Shown here in pieces: positions 34,682-45,671 of a stretch of 64,000 bases of DNA; position 1 is the stretch's first letter, and each line of letters opens with the position of its first letter. Below the pieces are notes generated by a model. The model saw only the letters and a program-made list of their open reading frames with translations, made no database searches and was not told the DNA's origin. Source of the DNA: JBGPTF01 sp041490445. Lineage in GTDB: Bacteria > Acidobacteriota > Terriglobia > Acidiferrales > UBA7541. A program made the translations under genes and the position numbers. Location: NCBI GenBank assembly GCA_041490445.1, contig JBGPTF010000017.1:1-64000 (forward strand). Reading direction: 5' to 3'.

Positions 34682-35167
34682 ATGCATCCCTTGTTACCCG
34701 GCTTGAAAGCGGCGCTCAATTACCATCCGGTCTTCGTCCATTTCCCGATTGCGCTGTGGCTGGCGGCGCTGCTGTTTGAGGTGCTGGCGGTGTGGCGTTC
34801 GAGCGACGACATGCAGCGCACCGCCATACGCTTGCTCTATCTCGGAACGCTGGCGGGCGGCTTGACGGTCCTGACAGGGCTCTCTGCGGAAGCATCGGTG
34901 CCCGGCGGCGCGGCGAAGGACGTCTTTGAACTGCACGAGGAGCTGATGATAACGACCTTCAGCCTATCCGTGGGGCTTTGCCTGTTCGCGTTTCTCGCGC
35001 GGAAGAATTTTACGGCGATGCTGCGGAAGCTGATGCTGCTTGGCCTCGTCATCCTCGGGTTACTGTTGACGTATGGAGCGGACCGCGGCGCGGAACTTGT
35101 CTACGGCTACGGCACCGGCGTGAATTGGCCCACCGCGCAACCGCAAGGCCAACTGCCAGCGAAATAG
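34682..35167 (+). CDS. DUF2231 membrane protein
   Basis: The 161-residue protein has four membrane helices (PVFVHFPIALWLAALLFEVLAV, LLYLGTLAGGLTVLTGLSA, LMITTFSLSVGLCLFAFLA and LMLLGLVILGLLLTYGADRGAELVYGYGTGV). The HPVFVHFPIALW start and the conserved His of FELHEELMI are the marks of DUF2231, whose members are found near cytochrome and redox genes. A GGGAGG site precedes the ATG. It follows the MFS gene on the same strand after about 105 bp. Confidence 0.82.
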   Translation: MHPLLPGLKAALNYHPVFVHFPIALWLAALLFEVLAVWRSSDDMQRTAIRLLYLGTLAGGLTVLTGLSAEASVPGGAAKDVFELHEELMITTFSLSVGLCLFAFLARKNFTAMLRKLMLLGLVILGLLLTYGADRGAELVYGYGTGVNWPTAQPQGQLPAK

Positions 35168-35276
35168 CCGCGCGCGACAAGCTACATTCCCCCCGGTGAA
35201 GACGGACTGGCGTACCACCTCAAACGGCATACATCAGCACAGTTGGGCTAAGAAAACAGCGCGGGCACTAAATGAA

Positions 35277-35312
35277 AGCGCCGCCGGGGAACCGGCGGCG
35301 CTTGTTGTTTTT
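35277..35312. terminator. Bidirectional terminator between DUF2231 and rpoD
   Basis: An 11-bp perfect stem (35277-35287 with 35292-35302, loop GGAA) stands between two convergent genes. On the plus strand TTGTTGTTTTTT follows it; on the minus strand TTTCATTT follows. It therefore probably ends rpoD transcription and plus-strand transcripts. Confidence 0.88.
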
Positions 35313-35330
35313 TCGAGATTCACTCTTCGA

Positions 35331-37043
<1,713 letters not shown>

Positions 37044-37338
37044 GGCTAAAAGTCCTCCGCCTGCCCAGATCGCAGGCTAGGGCGCACGCAGGAAAAAGAG
37101 GGCTGGCAGCTCCCGCCGGAATTCAGACACTTCGGCGCGCGTGACTCCATTGAAAAACGGATGAGGCTGGTAGTATTCCTACCTTTGAGGAAAATTGAAT
37201 CGTCCCGCCGCGCTCGCGCCCTGCTACGCTCACCGTGCCGTCCCCCTATTGGATGCACAGTGGGTGCCGCCCGTTTCCTCCAAAACCCTCCTAAGATACA
37301 CAAATCCGTAGCCGGGCGTCAATCGAGTTGTTTTCGGG
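37044..37338. other. dnaG-rpoD intergenic region
   Basis: About 295 bases upstream of rpoD on the minus strand, long enough for a separate rpoD promoter. I see no unambiguous -35/-10 pair or terminator. A short AT-rich stretch around 37170-37205 is the best candidate area. Confidence 0.4.
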
Positions 37339-39102
37339 CTAACCCTCGGATTCTGTGAGACCTGCGAGCAGGCGGTGGAGTTCCTGCTTGCGCGCCAAGA
37401 GCCGGCGTAGCTCCACCGCCGCCGGCTTTTCTTCGATTAGCCTCTGCACGGCAGCCAACTCGACCTCGACTTGGCGCCGCCGCAGAACGGTCAAACAACT
37501 TTCGGCTTCTTCCCATGCCGCGTCCACCGCCGATTCGAAGAGCACCTCGAACAGTAGTCTTCGGTCATTTTCGGACAGTGATTCAGCGAGCGCGGCGGGG
37601 TCGGGCCGCGTGCCGGAACCGGCGGCCTCGATCAACACCGTGAAGATCTCCTGCGTCTCGAGCCCGCGGTGGAGCCCGGCTTCGCGGATTTCGCGGGCGA
37701 GCCGCTCGCGGAATCCGTCCGCTTCAACGAGCAGTTGCATCAGCCGGCGCTCGGCGGGCTTCACCGGCTGGCCGACCAGCTCCGGCTTCAGCTTCACTTC
37801 GCTGCGCCGCTCCGCGGCGGCCTTTCGAAGCGCTTCGCGCAGCACGGGCTCCTCCACGCGCAGCTCCGAAGCGATTCGCGAGGCCCATTCCGAACGCAGC
37901 AGCCGGTTGGGAATCCGCTGCACGAAGGGCATCAGGTAATTCACCGCGGCAAGCTTGCCCTGCGCGGTGGTGCGATCCATCTGCCGGGCGCGGCCGATCA
38001 GATAGTCGAGATATGGCGGCGCATGTGCGAGCAGCTTCTGATAGCTTTCCGCCCCCTGCTCTTTGAGGAATTTGTCCGGGTCCGCACCGCCCGGCAGAGC
38101 GAGCACGCGCACATCGAAATCCTTTTCGAGTAGCAGCGTGAGAGAGCGTTCCGTGGCCGCCTGGCCGGCGGCGTCGGGGTCGTAGTTGACAACCACCTTG
38201 CGCGTGAACCGGCCGAGCAACTTGATCTGCGGCTCGGCAAGGCTGGTGCCGCAGCTCGCCACAACGTTCGTGATTCCCGCGCGCGCCACGGCGATTGTGT
38301 CCATGTAGCCCTCGACAAGGATTGCGAAGTCGCGCTGGCGGATGGCTTCCTTGGCGCGGTCGAGGTGATACAGCACGTTGCTCTTCGAATAGATCGGCGT
38401 TTCCGGAGAATTGAGATACTTCGGAAGATCGTCGCCCAGCGCGCGCCCGCCAAACGCGATGACTTTGCCCGATTCATTCGAGATGGGAAAAATGATGCGG
38501 CGGCGGAACCGGTCGTAAAGACGCCCGCCCTGGTCGCGAATCACAAGGCCGGAAAGCTCGAGCAGTTTTTCTGCGTACTTCGGCTTCAGGTGACGAAAGA
38601 AGGCGTCACCGCTGGAGGGCGCATAGCCAAGGCCAAAGCGCGCGATCGCTTCCTGATCGAGGCCGCGGTCTTCGAGATAGGCGCGCGCGACTTTGCCTTC
38701 AGCGGATTCTTTGAGCTGCCGCGCGAAGAATTCCGCCGCCAGGCGATGTAGCTCGACGAGTGTGGTGCGCTGTTGGTTAGCCTGACGCTCCTCGGGCGAG
38801 CGCTGTCGCGGCTGCGGCACCGGGATGCCGCATTTTTCAGCCACGGTGCGGACGGCCTCGGGGAACGTGCACTTCTCCATTTCCATGACGAATTTGAAAA
38901 CGTCGCCGCCGACGCCGCAGCCGAAGCAGTGGTAAATCTGTTTCACTGGATGAACGGCAAAGGACGGTGTTTTTTCCTGATGGAAGGGGCAAAGGCCGGT
39001 GAAATTCTGGCCGCTCTTTTTCAGGCGGAGGTATTCCCCGATGACGCGGACGATGTCCGCCTGCTGCTTTACTTTCTCCGCGAAACTGCCTGCTTCGGCC
39101 AT
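37339..39102 (-). CDS. dnaG: DNA primase DnaG
   Basis: DnaG makes RNA primers for replication. The 587-residue protein has the CHC2 zinc finger (Cys38, His41, Cys59, Cys62 in CPFH and YHCFGCGVGGDVFKFV), the RNA-polymerase domain with KYLNSPETPIYSKSNVLY, and the TOPRIM core with ILVEGYMDTIAVARAGI and NYDPDAAGQAA carrying acidic metal ligands. The C-terminal part (about 430-587) is helical and would bind DnaB. The length is typical. It lies 49 bp after mutS2. Confidence 0.97.
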   Translation of the reverse strand: MAEAGSFAEKVKQQADIVRVIGEYLRLKKSGQNFTGLCPFHQEKTPSFAVHPVKQIYHCFGCGVGGDVFKFVMEMEKCTFPEAVRTVAEKCGIPVPQPRQRSPEERQANQQRTTLVELHRLAAEFFARQLKESAEGKVARAYLEDRGLDQEAIARFGLGYAPSSGDAFFRHLKPKYAEKLLELSGLVIRDQGGRLYDRFRRRIIFPISNESGKVIAFGGRALGDDLPKYLNSPETPIYSKSNVLYHLDRAKEAIRQRDFAILVEGYMDTIAVARAGITNVVASCGTSLAEPQIKLLGRFTRKVVVNYDPDAAGQAATERSLTLLLEKDFDVRVLALPGGADPDKFLKEQGAESYQKLLAHAPPYLDYLIGRARQMDRTTAQGKLAAVNYLMPFVQRIPNRLLRSEWASRIASELRVEEPVLREALRKAAAERRSEVKLKPELVGQPVKPAERRLMQLLVEADGFRERLAREIREAGLHRGLETQEIFTVLIEAAGSGTRPDPAALAESLSENDRRLLFEVLFESAVDAAWEEAESCLTVLRRRQVEVELAAVQRLIEEKPAAVELRRLLARKQELHRLLAGLTESEG

Positions 39103-39151
39103 GGAATGATCGAAGTCCGCTGAAACTGAACGCTAATCTACCGCGGGGCTC

Positions 39152-41563
39152 CTAAGTTCTCAATGCAGCAACGGTGATGGCGGTCCCGCCGCGCTCCGGC
39201 GCTTCGGCTGAGATTTTCTCCACCAGCGGATGCGAAGAAAGATACTCCGCGAGACCGCGGCGGAGCGCGCCGGTGCCGTGCCCGTGGATGATGCGCACGC
39301 TGGGGAGGCTCGCGAGGGCGGCGTCGTTGATGAATTTCTCAATCCGACGAATGGCTTCTTCTACCGTGCAGCCAATCACGTTGATTTCCTCGGCCGCTGG
39401 TTCCTCGCTCGGCCGCGCGTGGACGGTGATGTGGCGCGCCGCGGGATTTGTGGCCGGCAGGGGGGCGCCGTCGCCTTCGATTCCGACGATTTGGGCGAGC
39501 GCGACCTTCATTCGCAGCGGCCCCGCTTCAATCTCGGCGTTGCGCCCGTCGCTTCTTCGGAAGACAACCGGCTGCTTCATCCCGCGGACACGCACACGGG
39601 CTCCGGGAGCGAGTTGCTCCGGGTCCACGGGCTTTGCGGGCAGCTCGACGCCCGGGCCCAAGTCCTTCTGCGAAGAAGAAAGATGCTCGAGGACGGCGGC
39701 GTTGGCTTCGTCGCGCGCCTCGGCTCCGATCTTGGCCAGCCGCCGCGCAGCGGTCTTCTCCATCTGCGTGCGAGCCTTGCGGTCGGTAATGTCGGCCGTC
39801 AGCCGGGCGACTTCTTGTTCGAGCTGCTTCAGGGTCCCCGCGAATCTTTTCTCCAAGTCCGCGATGCGCTTGCGTTGCCGATCAACCCATTCCGTCTGCA
39901 GCTTGCGCCGCTCTTCCTCCAGATTTTCCAACTTTTCGCGGGCCTGGCGTTTGAGCGCCTCCATTTCATCGCGGCTGCGATGGAGGTAGGTGATCAATTC
40001 GCGCGCCTCGCGGGTTTCCGGAGATAGACCGGCGCGGGCGCGTTCGACGATTCTCTCGGCGAGGCCCAGCCGCCGCGCGATTTCCAGGCCGCTCGAAACT
40101 CCCGGCACGCCGACCAGCAAGCGATAGGTTGGCCGCAGATTCACTTCGTCAAATTCGACCGCCGCGTTGACGATGCCCGGCGTCGTGGAGGCATACGACT
40201 TCAGCCGGTCGTGGTGCGTCGTGGCCAGCGTGAGCGATCGCCGGGCGCGAAATTCTTCGAGCAAGGCCACGGCAAGCGCGGCGCCTTCTTCAGGAGCGGT
40301 GCCGGTGCCCATCTCATCCACGAGCACGAGCGATTCCTCGGTAGCAGCTTCGAGCATGCGCTTCAGGTTCAAGACGTGGGCGGAAAACGTCGAGAGATCG
40401 GCAGTGATGGACTGTTCGTCGCCGATGTCCACGAGCACATGGTCGAAGAGGGGAAGCACCGCCTCCTGCGCGGCCACCGGAATTCCAGACTGCGCCGAAA
40501 GCGCCGCCAGGCCGACCGTCTTCAGCGCAACCGTTTTGCCGCCCGTATTCGGCCCGCTGATGACCATCACCAATTCTTCACCGCCAAGCTCGAGCGTGAC
40601 CGGGACGACCGCGCGGCCCTGCGGGCGCAATGTGTCTTCGAGCACGGGATTCCGCGCGGCCTCGAGGCGCAGCTTATGTTGCGCGGAGAATTCGGGGATC
40701 ACGCAGTCGAACGCGCGCGCGAACCGGGCCCGCGCAAACACTGAATCGAGTTCCGCGAGCGTTTGCGCCGCCGCGGCCAGCGGGCCGCGCTCGATTCGCA
40801 GCCGCTCGGTCAATTCTTCGAGGATGCGCGCGATTTCGGCGGCTTCCTCTTCGGCGAGCTGGACGAGTTTGTTGTTCAAATCAATCGCGTCCATGGGCTC
40901 GACGAAAACGGTCTGCCCGGTCGCGCTGGCTGCATGGACGACGCCCGGCACGGCGCGCCGGTCGGCGGCGCGCACGGGGATGACAAAACGGTTGTTGCGC
41001 AGGGTGACGTAGTCCTCGCCGGCCTCGGAACCGCGCGCGCGGAGAATGCGTTCGAGCGTTTGCTGGACTTTATCGCGCGTCTGCGCGATGCCGCCGCGGA
41101 TGCGGGCGAGCGCGTGCGAGGCGTTATCGCTGATTTCGCCGTTCGGCAGGATGGCGCGGCGGATCGTTGCCGAGAGAGTTCGAAAATCGGCGAGGGCCGC
41201 CGCGCGCGCAGCGAGCAATGGATGCTTCGCAGCTTCCTCGCGAAACGTCTGCTTCAGACTCGTCACGGTGTCGAGCAGCGAGGCAGCATCCAGAAGCTCG
41301 GCGCTGGCGAGCGAGGCACCCGGAACCTCAAGCCGCTTCAGCCATGTTTCCGGATCGGCGGCGGAACCGAATCCGAGCTCGGCGCCGGTGCGGAGGTAAG
41401 CCATAGCTTCGCGGACAAGAGCGAATTCCGTTTCGAGTTCGATGCGGCTTGTCCGCGGGACCAGTTGTTCGACGGCGCGGCGGCCGGGCGCGCAGGTGGT
41501 CGAGCGGCGAAGGATTTCGCGCAATCGGTCGAATTCGAGAAGCTCGGCGGCAGTGTGGCTCAC
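39152..41563 (-). CDS. mutS2: Endonuclease MutS2
   Basis: The 803-residue protein has the MutS ATPase core with Walker A SGPNTGGKTVALKTVGL, DEMGTGTAPEEGAALAVALLEE (Walker B) and ATTHHDRLKSYA, but lacks the mismatch-recognition domain I of MutS. A long coiled coil follows (about 520-630, rich in K/E/R), then a C-terminal Smr nuclease domain with VRIIHGHGTGALRRGLAEYLSSH. MutS2 suppresses recombination and, in Bacillus, rescues collided ribosomes. It sits between the LOG-like gene and dnaG on the same strand. Confidence 0.95.
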   Translation of the reverse strand: MSHTAAELLEFDRLREILRRSTTCAPGRRAVEQLVPRTSRIELETEFALVREAMAYLRTGAELGFGSAADPETWLKRLEVPGASLASAELLDAASLLDTVTSLKQTFREEAAKHPLLAARAAALADFRTLSATIRRAILPNGEISDNASHALARIRGGIAQTRDKVQQTLERILRARGSEAGEDYVTLRNNRFVIPVRAADRRAVPGVVHAASATGQTVFVEPMDAIDLNNKLVQLAEEEAAEIARILEELTERLRIERGPLAAAAQTLAELDSVFARARFARAFDCVIPEFSAQHKLRLEAARNPVLEDTLRPQGRAVVPVTLELGGEELVMVISGPNTGGKTVALKTVGLAALSAQSGIPVAAQEAVLPLFDHVLVDIGDEQSITADLSTFSAHVLNLKRMLEAATEESLVLVDEMGTGTAPEEGAALAVALLEEFRARRSLTLATTHHDRLKSYASTTPGIVNAAVEFDEVNLRPTYRLLVGVPGVSSGLEIARRLGLAERIVERARAGLSPETREARELITYLHRSRDEMEALKRQAREKLENLEEERRKLQTEWVDRQRKRIADLEKRFAGTLKQLEQEVARLTADITDRKARTQMEKTAARRLAKIGAEARDEANAAVLEHLSSSQKDLGPGVELPAKPVDPEQLAPGARVRVRGMKQPVVFRRSDGRNAEIEAGPLRMKVALAQIVGIEGDGAPLPATNPAARHITVHARPSEEPAAEEINVIGCTVEEAIRRIEKFINDAALASLPSVRIIHGHGTGALRRGLAEYLSSHPLVEKISAEAPERGGTAITVAALRT

Positions 41564-41617
41564 CCGCTCAACATGCGGGATGGGCCGCGCGGTGTCAAGC
41601 GTGCAGGGTTTGGCGAT

Positions 41618-42178
41618 CTACGGGCGAGATTGAAGTTGCCTTGAAAGAAACTCTGCGGCTTCGGCGGGAGCGAGCGCGATCCGGATCAGCCGCCCATTGG
41701 CCTCGCCCCAGCGCGAGGGATGGCTTTCCTCAACTTCGCGGACGCGCTCGATGATGGGCCGCCAAAACTCACCCAGCGCAACGAACGGCTTCGAGCGCAA
41801 GACACCCTTGTTGAGCATTTCCCAGCCGACCGCCAATTCGACGAGCGTCCCCGTTCCTCCGGCGCAGGCAATGTAGCCGTCGCCGCGGCGAATCAGTTCG
41901 AAGAGGCGCTCCTGCCAGGTTTTCACGCGAATTTCTCTGTCCACCCAGCGATTGGCGCGAGCGCGAAAAAACTTTGCCGTGACGGCAAGGGTCCGGCCGT
42001 CCGCTTCCTTCGCGCCGCGCGAAACGGCTTCCATCACGCCGCCGTAGCCGCCGCTGCACACGACCAATCCTTTTTCGGCGAGAGCCGCGCCGAGGGCAAA
42101 CGCCTCCGCATAGCCCGGGTCACCTTCGTGCGGGCGCGAGCTGCCAAAAACCGTGACCACTTTCTGCTTGCGCGTCAC
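41618..42178 (-). CDS. SLOG/LOG-family Rossmann-fold protein
   Basis: The 186-residue protein has VVTVFGSSRPHEGDPGYAEAFALGAALAEKGLVVCSGGYGGVMEAVSRGA and a later AGGTGTLVELAVGWEML. These correspond to the nucleotide-binding segments of lysine-decarboxylase-like (LOG) proteins. The usual PGGxGTxxE is changed to CAGGTGTLVE, closer to the TIGR00725-type subgroup, so cytokinin-like phosphoribohydrolase activity is uncertain. Its start overlaps the upstream dacB end by 4 bp. Confidence 0.8.
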   Translation of the reverse strand: MTRKQKVVTVFGSSRPHEGDPGYAEAFALGAALAEKGLVVCSGGYGGVMEAVSRGAKEADGRTLAVTAKFFRARANRWVDREIRVKTWQERLFELIRRGDGYIACAGGTGTLVELAVGWEMLNKGVLRSKPFVALGEFWRPIIERVREVEESHPSRWGEANGRLIRIALAPAEAAEFLSRQLQSRP

Positions 42179-43794
42179 TGCTTCCTCTTCGCAGGCGGGC
42201 GTGTTGCGCCCAGCTCTTCCACCATCGCGACCGAGATGGCGTCGAGCACGTTGTTCGCTTCGTGGCCGGAGTTTGGATTGTTGTTGCCGAACATCGCGAA
42301 GACGAGCCTCTCGCCGGCAAGGGAGGTGGCAAATCCGCAGATCGAGCGCGCGTGTTCGAGCGAGCCCGTCTTGGCCTGGACGCGCCCGGCGGCGGAGGAT
42401 TCCTTCATTCGCGGCTCGAGGGTGCCATCCTCGCCGGCGACCGGCAATGTCGAAAGAAATGCGTCGGCCCAGGGCTGCTGCGCGACCCAGCGAAGAAGCG
42501 TGACGGTCGCGCGCGGCGTGACGAGATCGCTGCGCGAAAGCCCTGAACCGTCGGCGAGCAGGACATCGCCATCCGCGATCCCGATGGACTTCAGAAAATC
42601 CTGCTCGACTTTGAGTCCGGCTTCCAGGGAGCCGGTACCCGTCTTCTCCTTGGCAACCGTGCGCAGAAAAAGCTCCGCATGCAGGTTCTGGCTGACCTTG
42701 TTGGTCAGGCGAATGCTTTCGAGGAGCGGCGGCGAAAGGTGCTCCGCCAACACCAGGGAATCCGCCGCGCCTGGCTCGGGCGATGATTCCGCAAGGGCCG
42801 GCGCATCCTTCCGCGGGAGCAACGCGTGCAGCGAATGCGCCCGGCCCACGATGTGCACGCCGCGCGACTCGAGCAACCGCTTCAGGATCCGCGCTGTGTA
42901 ACCAGCCGGCTCTTCGAGCGCCAGGTCGAGCTTCATCGGCGCGTGGCCGATAGGAATTGAACCGCGCAACAAAATCGGCTCAGCGCCTGGCTGACGGATC
43001 ACTTCGAACTCGGGCTTCGAGCCGATGGGCCCGGTGGAGATTTCGTAGCCGATCGTCCCCTGCCCGTCCCACGGTTCGATCTCGACGCCGGCAGGCGCGC
43101 CGGATTGCTCCCCCGGCGTGACATTTACAGTGATCGCGTTGTCGTTGAGCGCGATGGCACTTACCGGGGCGCCGAAAGTGAAATACAAATCGCCGCTTTC
43201 CCATCCCGCAGGATAGGGGTCGTAGGGGAAATAGCTATCGTCGCCGACAATGTCGCCGTCAATTTCTTTCACGCCCTTGGCCACAACTGCGCCGGCCATC
43301 TCTTCGAGAATCCTGTCGGCTGGGCCATCGCGCTCGACCTTTCCGGCATATGGAAATTTGCGATTCGAGAGATCAGGGTCGCCGCGGCCGACGAGTACCA
43401 GATCGCCGTGGAGCCGCCCGTTCGAATCGAGCGTGCCGCGCGCTTCGATGGTCGTGCGGAAGCGGTACTCGGGCCCGAGCGTGGTCATCGCGAGGGCCGT
43501 GGTGAACAACTTCGCGCTCGAAGCGGGGGAAAAGGAACGGTCGGCGTTGAGCTCGTACAGCGGGCTGCCGGATTTCGCGTCCACAACCAGAATACCCCAG
43601 AGGGCCTTCTGCGCAGGGGCGTCGGAGAGCGCCGCATCCGCACGGTTTCGGAAACGCGCGACATCCCGGGGAACCTTCGCGGCGGCTGTACGGGCAGCCT
43701 GCGATTTCCGCTGTGGCCAGGCCGGGACAGCAGCCAGCAGCAGCGCCGCCAGCGTGGATATCGTAGCGAAATGAGTCAACCGATTCCGATGCAT
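42175..43794 (-). CDS. dacB: PBP4-type D-alanyl-D-alanine carboxypeptidase/endopeptidase
   Basis: This S13 peptidase trims peptidoglycan cross-links in the periplasm. The 539-residue protein has a signal sequence (HFATISTLAALLLAAVPAWP), SxxK active-site motif in FSPASSAKLFTTALAM, the ADGSGLSRSDLVTP block and VQAKTGSLEHARSICGF with the KTG motif. A long inserted domain between the first two motifs is typical of PBP4. The length is slightly above E. coli DacB (477). It heads the dacB-LOG-mutS2-dnaG-rpoD run. Confidence 0.94.
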   Translation of the reverse strand: MHRNRLTHFATISTLAALLLAAVPAWPQRKSQAARTAAAKVPRDVARFRNRADAALSDAPAQKALWGILVVDAKSGSPLYELNADRSFSPASSAKLFTTALAMTTLGPEYRFRTTIEARGTLDSNGRLHGDLVLVGRGDPDLSNRKFPYAGKVERDGPADRILEEMAGAVVAKGVKEIDGDIVGDDSYFPYDPYPAGWESGDLYFTFGAPVSAIALNDNAITVNVTPGEQSGAPAGVEIEPWDGQGTIGYEISTGPIGSKPEFEVIRQPGAEPILLRGSIPIGHAPMKLDLALEEPAGYTARILKRLLESRGVHIVGRAHSLHALLPRKDAPALAESSPEPGAADSLVLAEHLSPPLLESIRLTNKVSQNLHAELFLRTVAKEKTGTGSLEAGLKVEQDFLKSIGIADGDVLLADGSGLSRSDLVTPRATVTLLRWVAQQPWADAFLSTLPVAGEDGTLEPRMKESSAAGRVQAKTGSLEHARSICGFATSLAGERLVFAMFGNNNPNSGHEANNVLDAISVAMVEELGATRPPAKRKQ

Positions 43795-43931
43795 TCGCTC
43801 ATCTTCCCCTGAAAACCACTGCGTATCGCGCGATTATAATGCATGCGATGCGCCGGCGTGGGATCGCGGCGAAATCAGTTCGGAGCGAAACCAACGGAAT
43901 TCCCGCCAACGGCATCTCTCTTAGTGTTCGA

Positions 43932-43960
43932 TTGCTCCCAGCCGCGAAAATCAATACGAT
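43932..43960 (+). promoter_or_regulatory. Predicted sigma-70 promoter of the SYLF gene
   Basis: TTGCTC, a 17-bp spacer and TACGAT lie 31 nt before the ATG of the SYLF-domain gene. The hexamers match the consensus at 4 of 6 and 4 of 6 positions. This is a prediction only. Confidence 0.4.
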
Positions 43961-43990
43961 ACTGACTCTCAGCCCGGGAGGCTATTGCCC

Positions 43991-44698
43991 ATGCGAAGAA
44001 TCCTGACGTTCCTGGCGGCGGCCGCATTGATTGCGCAGCCCGCGTTCTCGAAGAACAAGGAGCAATCGCGGTTGGAAGAGAGTGGCGAGGTACTGAAAGA
44101 GATCCTGAATATTCCCGACGACATCCCGCATGACCTGCTCGACAAGGCGGAGTGCGTGATCGTGATTCCTTCGGTGAAAAAGGCGGCGTTCATCTTCGGC
44201 GGAAGCTACGGGCGCGGCGCGATGTCGTGCCGCTCGGGCGCGCACTGGACCGGCCCGTGGGGTGCGCCAACGATGATGGCGCTCGAAGGCGGCAGCTTTG
44301 GCCTGCAGCTTGGCGGACAAGCCACCGACTTCGTCATCTTGGTGATGAACCCGCGAGGCGCCAACTCCCTGTTGAGCAGCAAAGTGAAGCTGGGCGCGGA
44401 CGCCTCCGCGGCAGCGGGCCCGAAGGGCCGCGAGGCGCAGGCAACTACCGATGTGTACATGCGCGCCGAGATGCTTACCTACTCGCGGGCGCAGGGCTTG
44501 TTCGCAGGAATCTCGCTCGAAGGGTCGACGCTCCGGCCAGACAACGGGGCGAATAAGGCGATCTACGGCCGCGAAGTGGACGCGAAGGATATTGTGCGCG
44601 GCGGCGGTGCGAGGGCGCCTGCTTCGGCGAAATTGATGCTGGATATACTGAACAATCGCTCACCGAAGAATCTCTCCGACCCGAAGTCGCTCGAATAA
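43991..44698 (+). CDS. SYLF-domain (Ysc84-like) lipid-binding protein
   Basis: The 235-residue protein has a signal sequence (RRILTFLAAAALIAQPAFS) and a SYLF domain that binds phosphoinositides in eukaryotic Ysc84. Its marks are ILNIPDDIPHDLLDKAECVIVIPSVKKAAFIFGGSYGRGAMSCR, SFGLQLGGQATDFVILVMN and YSRAQGLFAGISLEGSTLRPD. It is probably periplasmic. The ATG is chosen because GGGAGG lies 9 nt upstream; a TTG 6 nt earlier is too close. Secreted SYLF proteins are very common in Acidobacteriota. A hairpin follows the gene. Confidence 0.93.
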   Translation: MRRILTFLAAAALIAQPAFSKNKEQSRLEESGEVLKEILNIPDDIPHDLLDKAECVIVIPSVKKAAFIFGGSYGRGAMSCRSGAHWTGPWGAPTMMALEGGSFGLQLGGQATDFVILVMNPRGANSLLSSKVKLGADASAAAGPKGREAQATTDVYMRAEMLTYSRAQGLFAGISLEGSTLRPDNGANKAIYGREVDAKDIVRGGGARAPASAKLMLDILNNRSPKNLSDPKSLE

Positions 44699-44712
44699 GT
44701 CCTACTACCGAT

Positions 44713-44749
44713 GCCGCTCACCCCAGCCTAACGAAGCTGGGTGAGCGGC
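44713..44749 (+). terminator. Hairpin after the SYLF gene, probable terminator
   Basis: A 14-bp stem with one bulged base (GCCGCTCACC-CCAGC with GCTGG-GTGAGCGGC) surrounds a short loop 15 nt after the stop codon. There is no T-run, only TTGCGGTTTGC, so termination may be weak or need help. Confidence 0.5.
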
Positions 44750-44960
44750 TTGCGGTTTGCGCGGTGTACGAAGACATCCGGTCCGGCTTGCGCCACCGCG
44801 ACCGTCAACTTCATCTGAGCCTCTTGCCGATGCAAACGAATCAAGGCCATGAAGCTCCTCCGCGGCCATTCTACCCGGATGCGGGCCTTGCTGCTCGGGC
44901 ATAGTTACCGTAGTCTGGAAACTTTGCGATGCGCGCAGAGAACCATACGAGGCGGCGAGC

Positions 44961-45608
44961 GTGAATACGACCTGCCCGATTTGCGAGCGGCGCCCGGCGA
45001 AGCGATTCTGTCCCGCGAAGGGTGAAACCATTTGCCCGGTCTGTTGCGGCATCGAACGGGAAGTGACGATTGATTGCCCATCGGAATGCCCACACCTGCT
45101 GGCCGGGCGGCGTTACGAGGCCGAACACCGCAAGCCAATTCCGCCTGGTGAGGTGCCGTACCCCGACGTGCAGTTCCCCGTGGACTTGGTCCATGAGCGG
45201 CGAGCGCTGCTCTCCGGGCTGAGCTATTCCGCCCTGCAATTCGCCACCGAAAATCCCTCGCTCAACGACGCCGATGTACTCGCGGCGCTCAGGGCCCTTG
45301 CCGAGACCTACCGAACGCTGGGAACGGGCATCTACTACGAGGTGCCGCCCGAGGCGCCGCTGCCCCGGGCGCTTTATGGGCACCTGGGAAGATTCCTTCA
45401 GGAGTTCAAGAAACAGGATGCGGAGCGTACCGGCTTTTCTTCGTTGAAAGATTCGGAGGTTTTCAACGTGCTCGTCTTCTTGCTGCGTGTGGGCCGGCAC
45501 GAAACCAACGGCCGGCCCCGGACCCGCGCCTTCCTTGATTTTCTTCGCGGGCAATTTCCGAAGGCGGATGCAACGCAACCGGAGAGCCCGCGAATCGTCC
45601 TGCCGTGA
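44961..45608 (+). CDS. Zinc-ribbon protein of unknown function
   Basis: The 215-residue protein starts with GTG and carries four Cys pairs in the first 45 residues (CPIC, RFCPAKGETICPVCC, DCPSECPHLLAGRRYEAEH), giving one or two zinc sites. The rest is helical (LVHERRALLSGLSYSALQFATENPSLNDADVLAALRALAETYRTL). I recognise the general form from Acidobacteriota and relatives but know no function. It is flanked by a hairpin and by a convergent radical SAM gene. Confidence 0.7.
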   Translation: MNTTCPICERRPAKRFCPAKGETICPVCCGIEREVTIDCPSECPHLLAGRRYEAEHRKPIPPGEVPYPDVQFPVDLVHERRALLSGLSYSALQFATENPSLNDADVLAALRALAETYRTLGTGIYYEVPPEAPLPRALYGHLGRFLQEFKKQDAERTGFSSLKDSEVFNVLVFLLRVGRHETNGRPRTRAFLDFLRGQFPKADATQPESPRIVLP

Positions 45609-45671
45609 ATCAAAACTAGAAGACCGAAACTTGGCTTCTTGTCCGTTCTTCGAACTTCGCTTTTCGCGTCT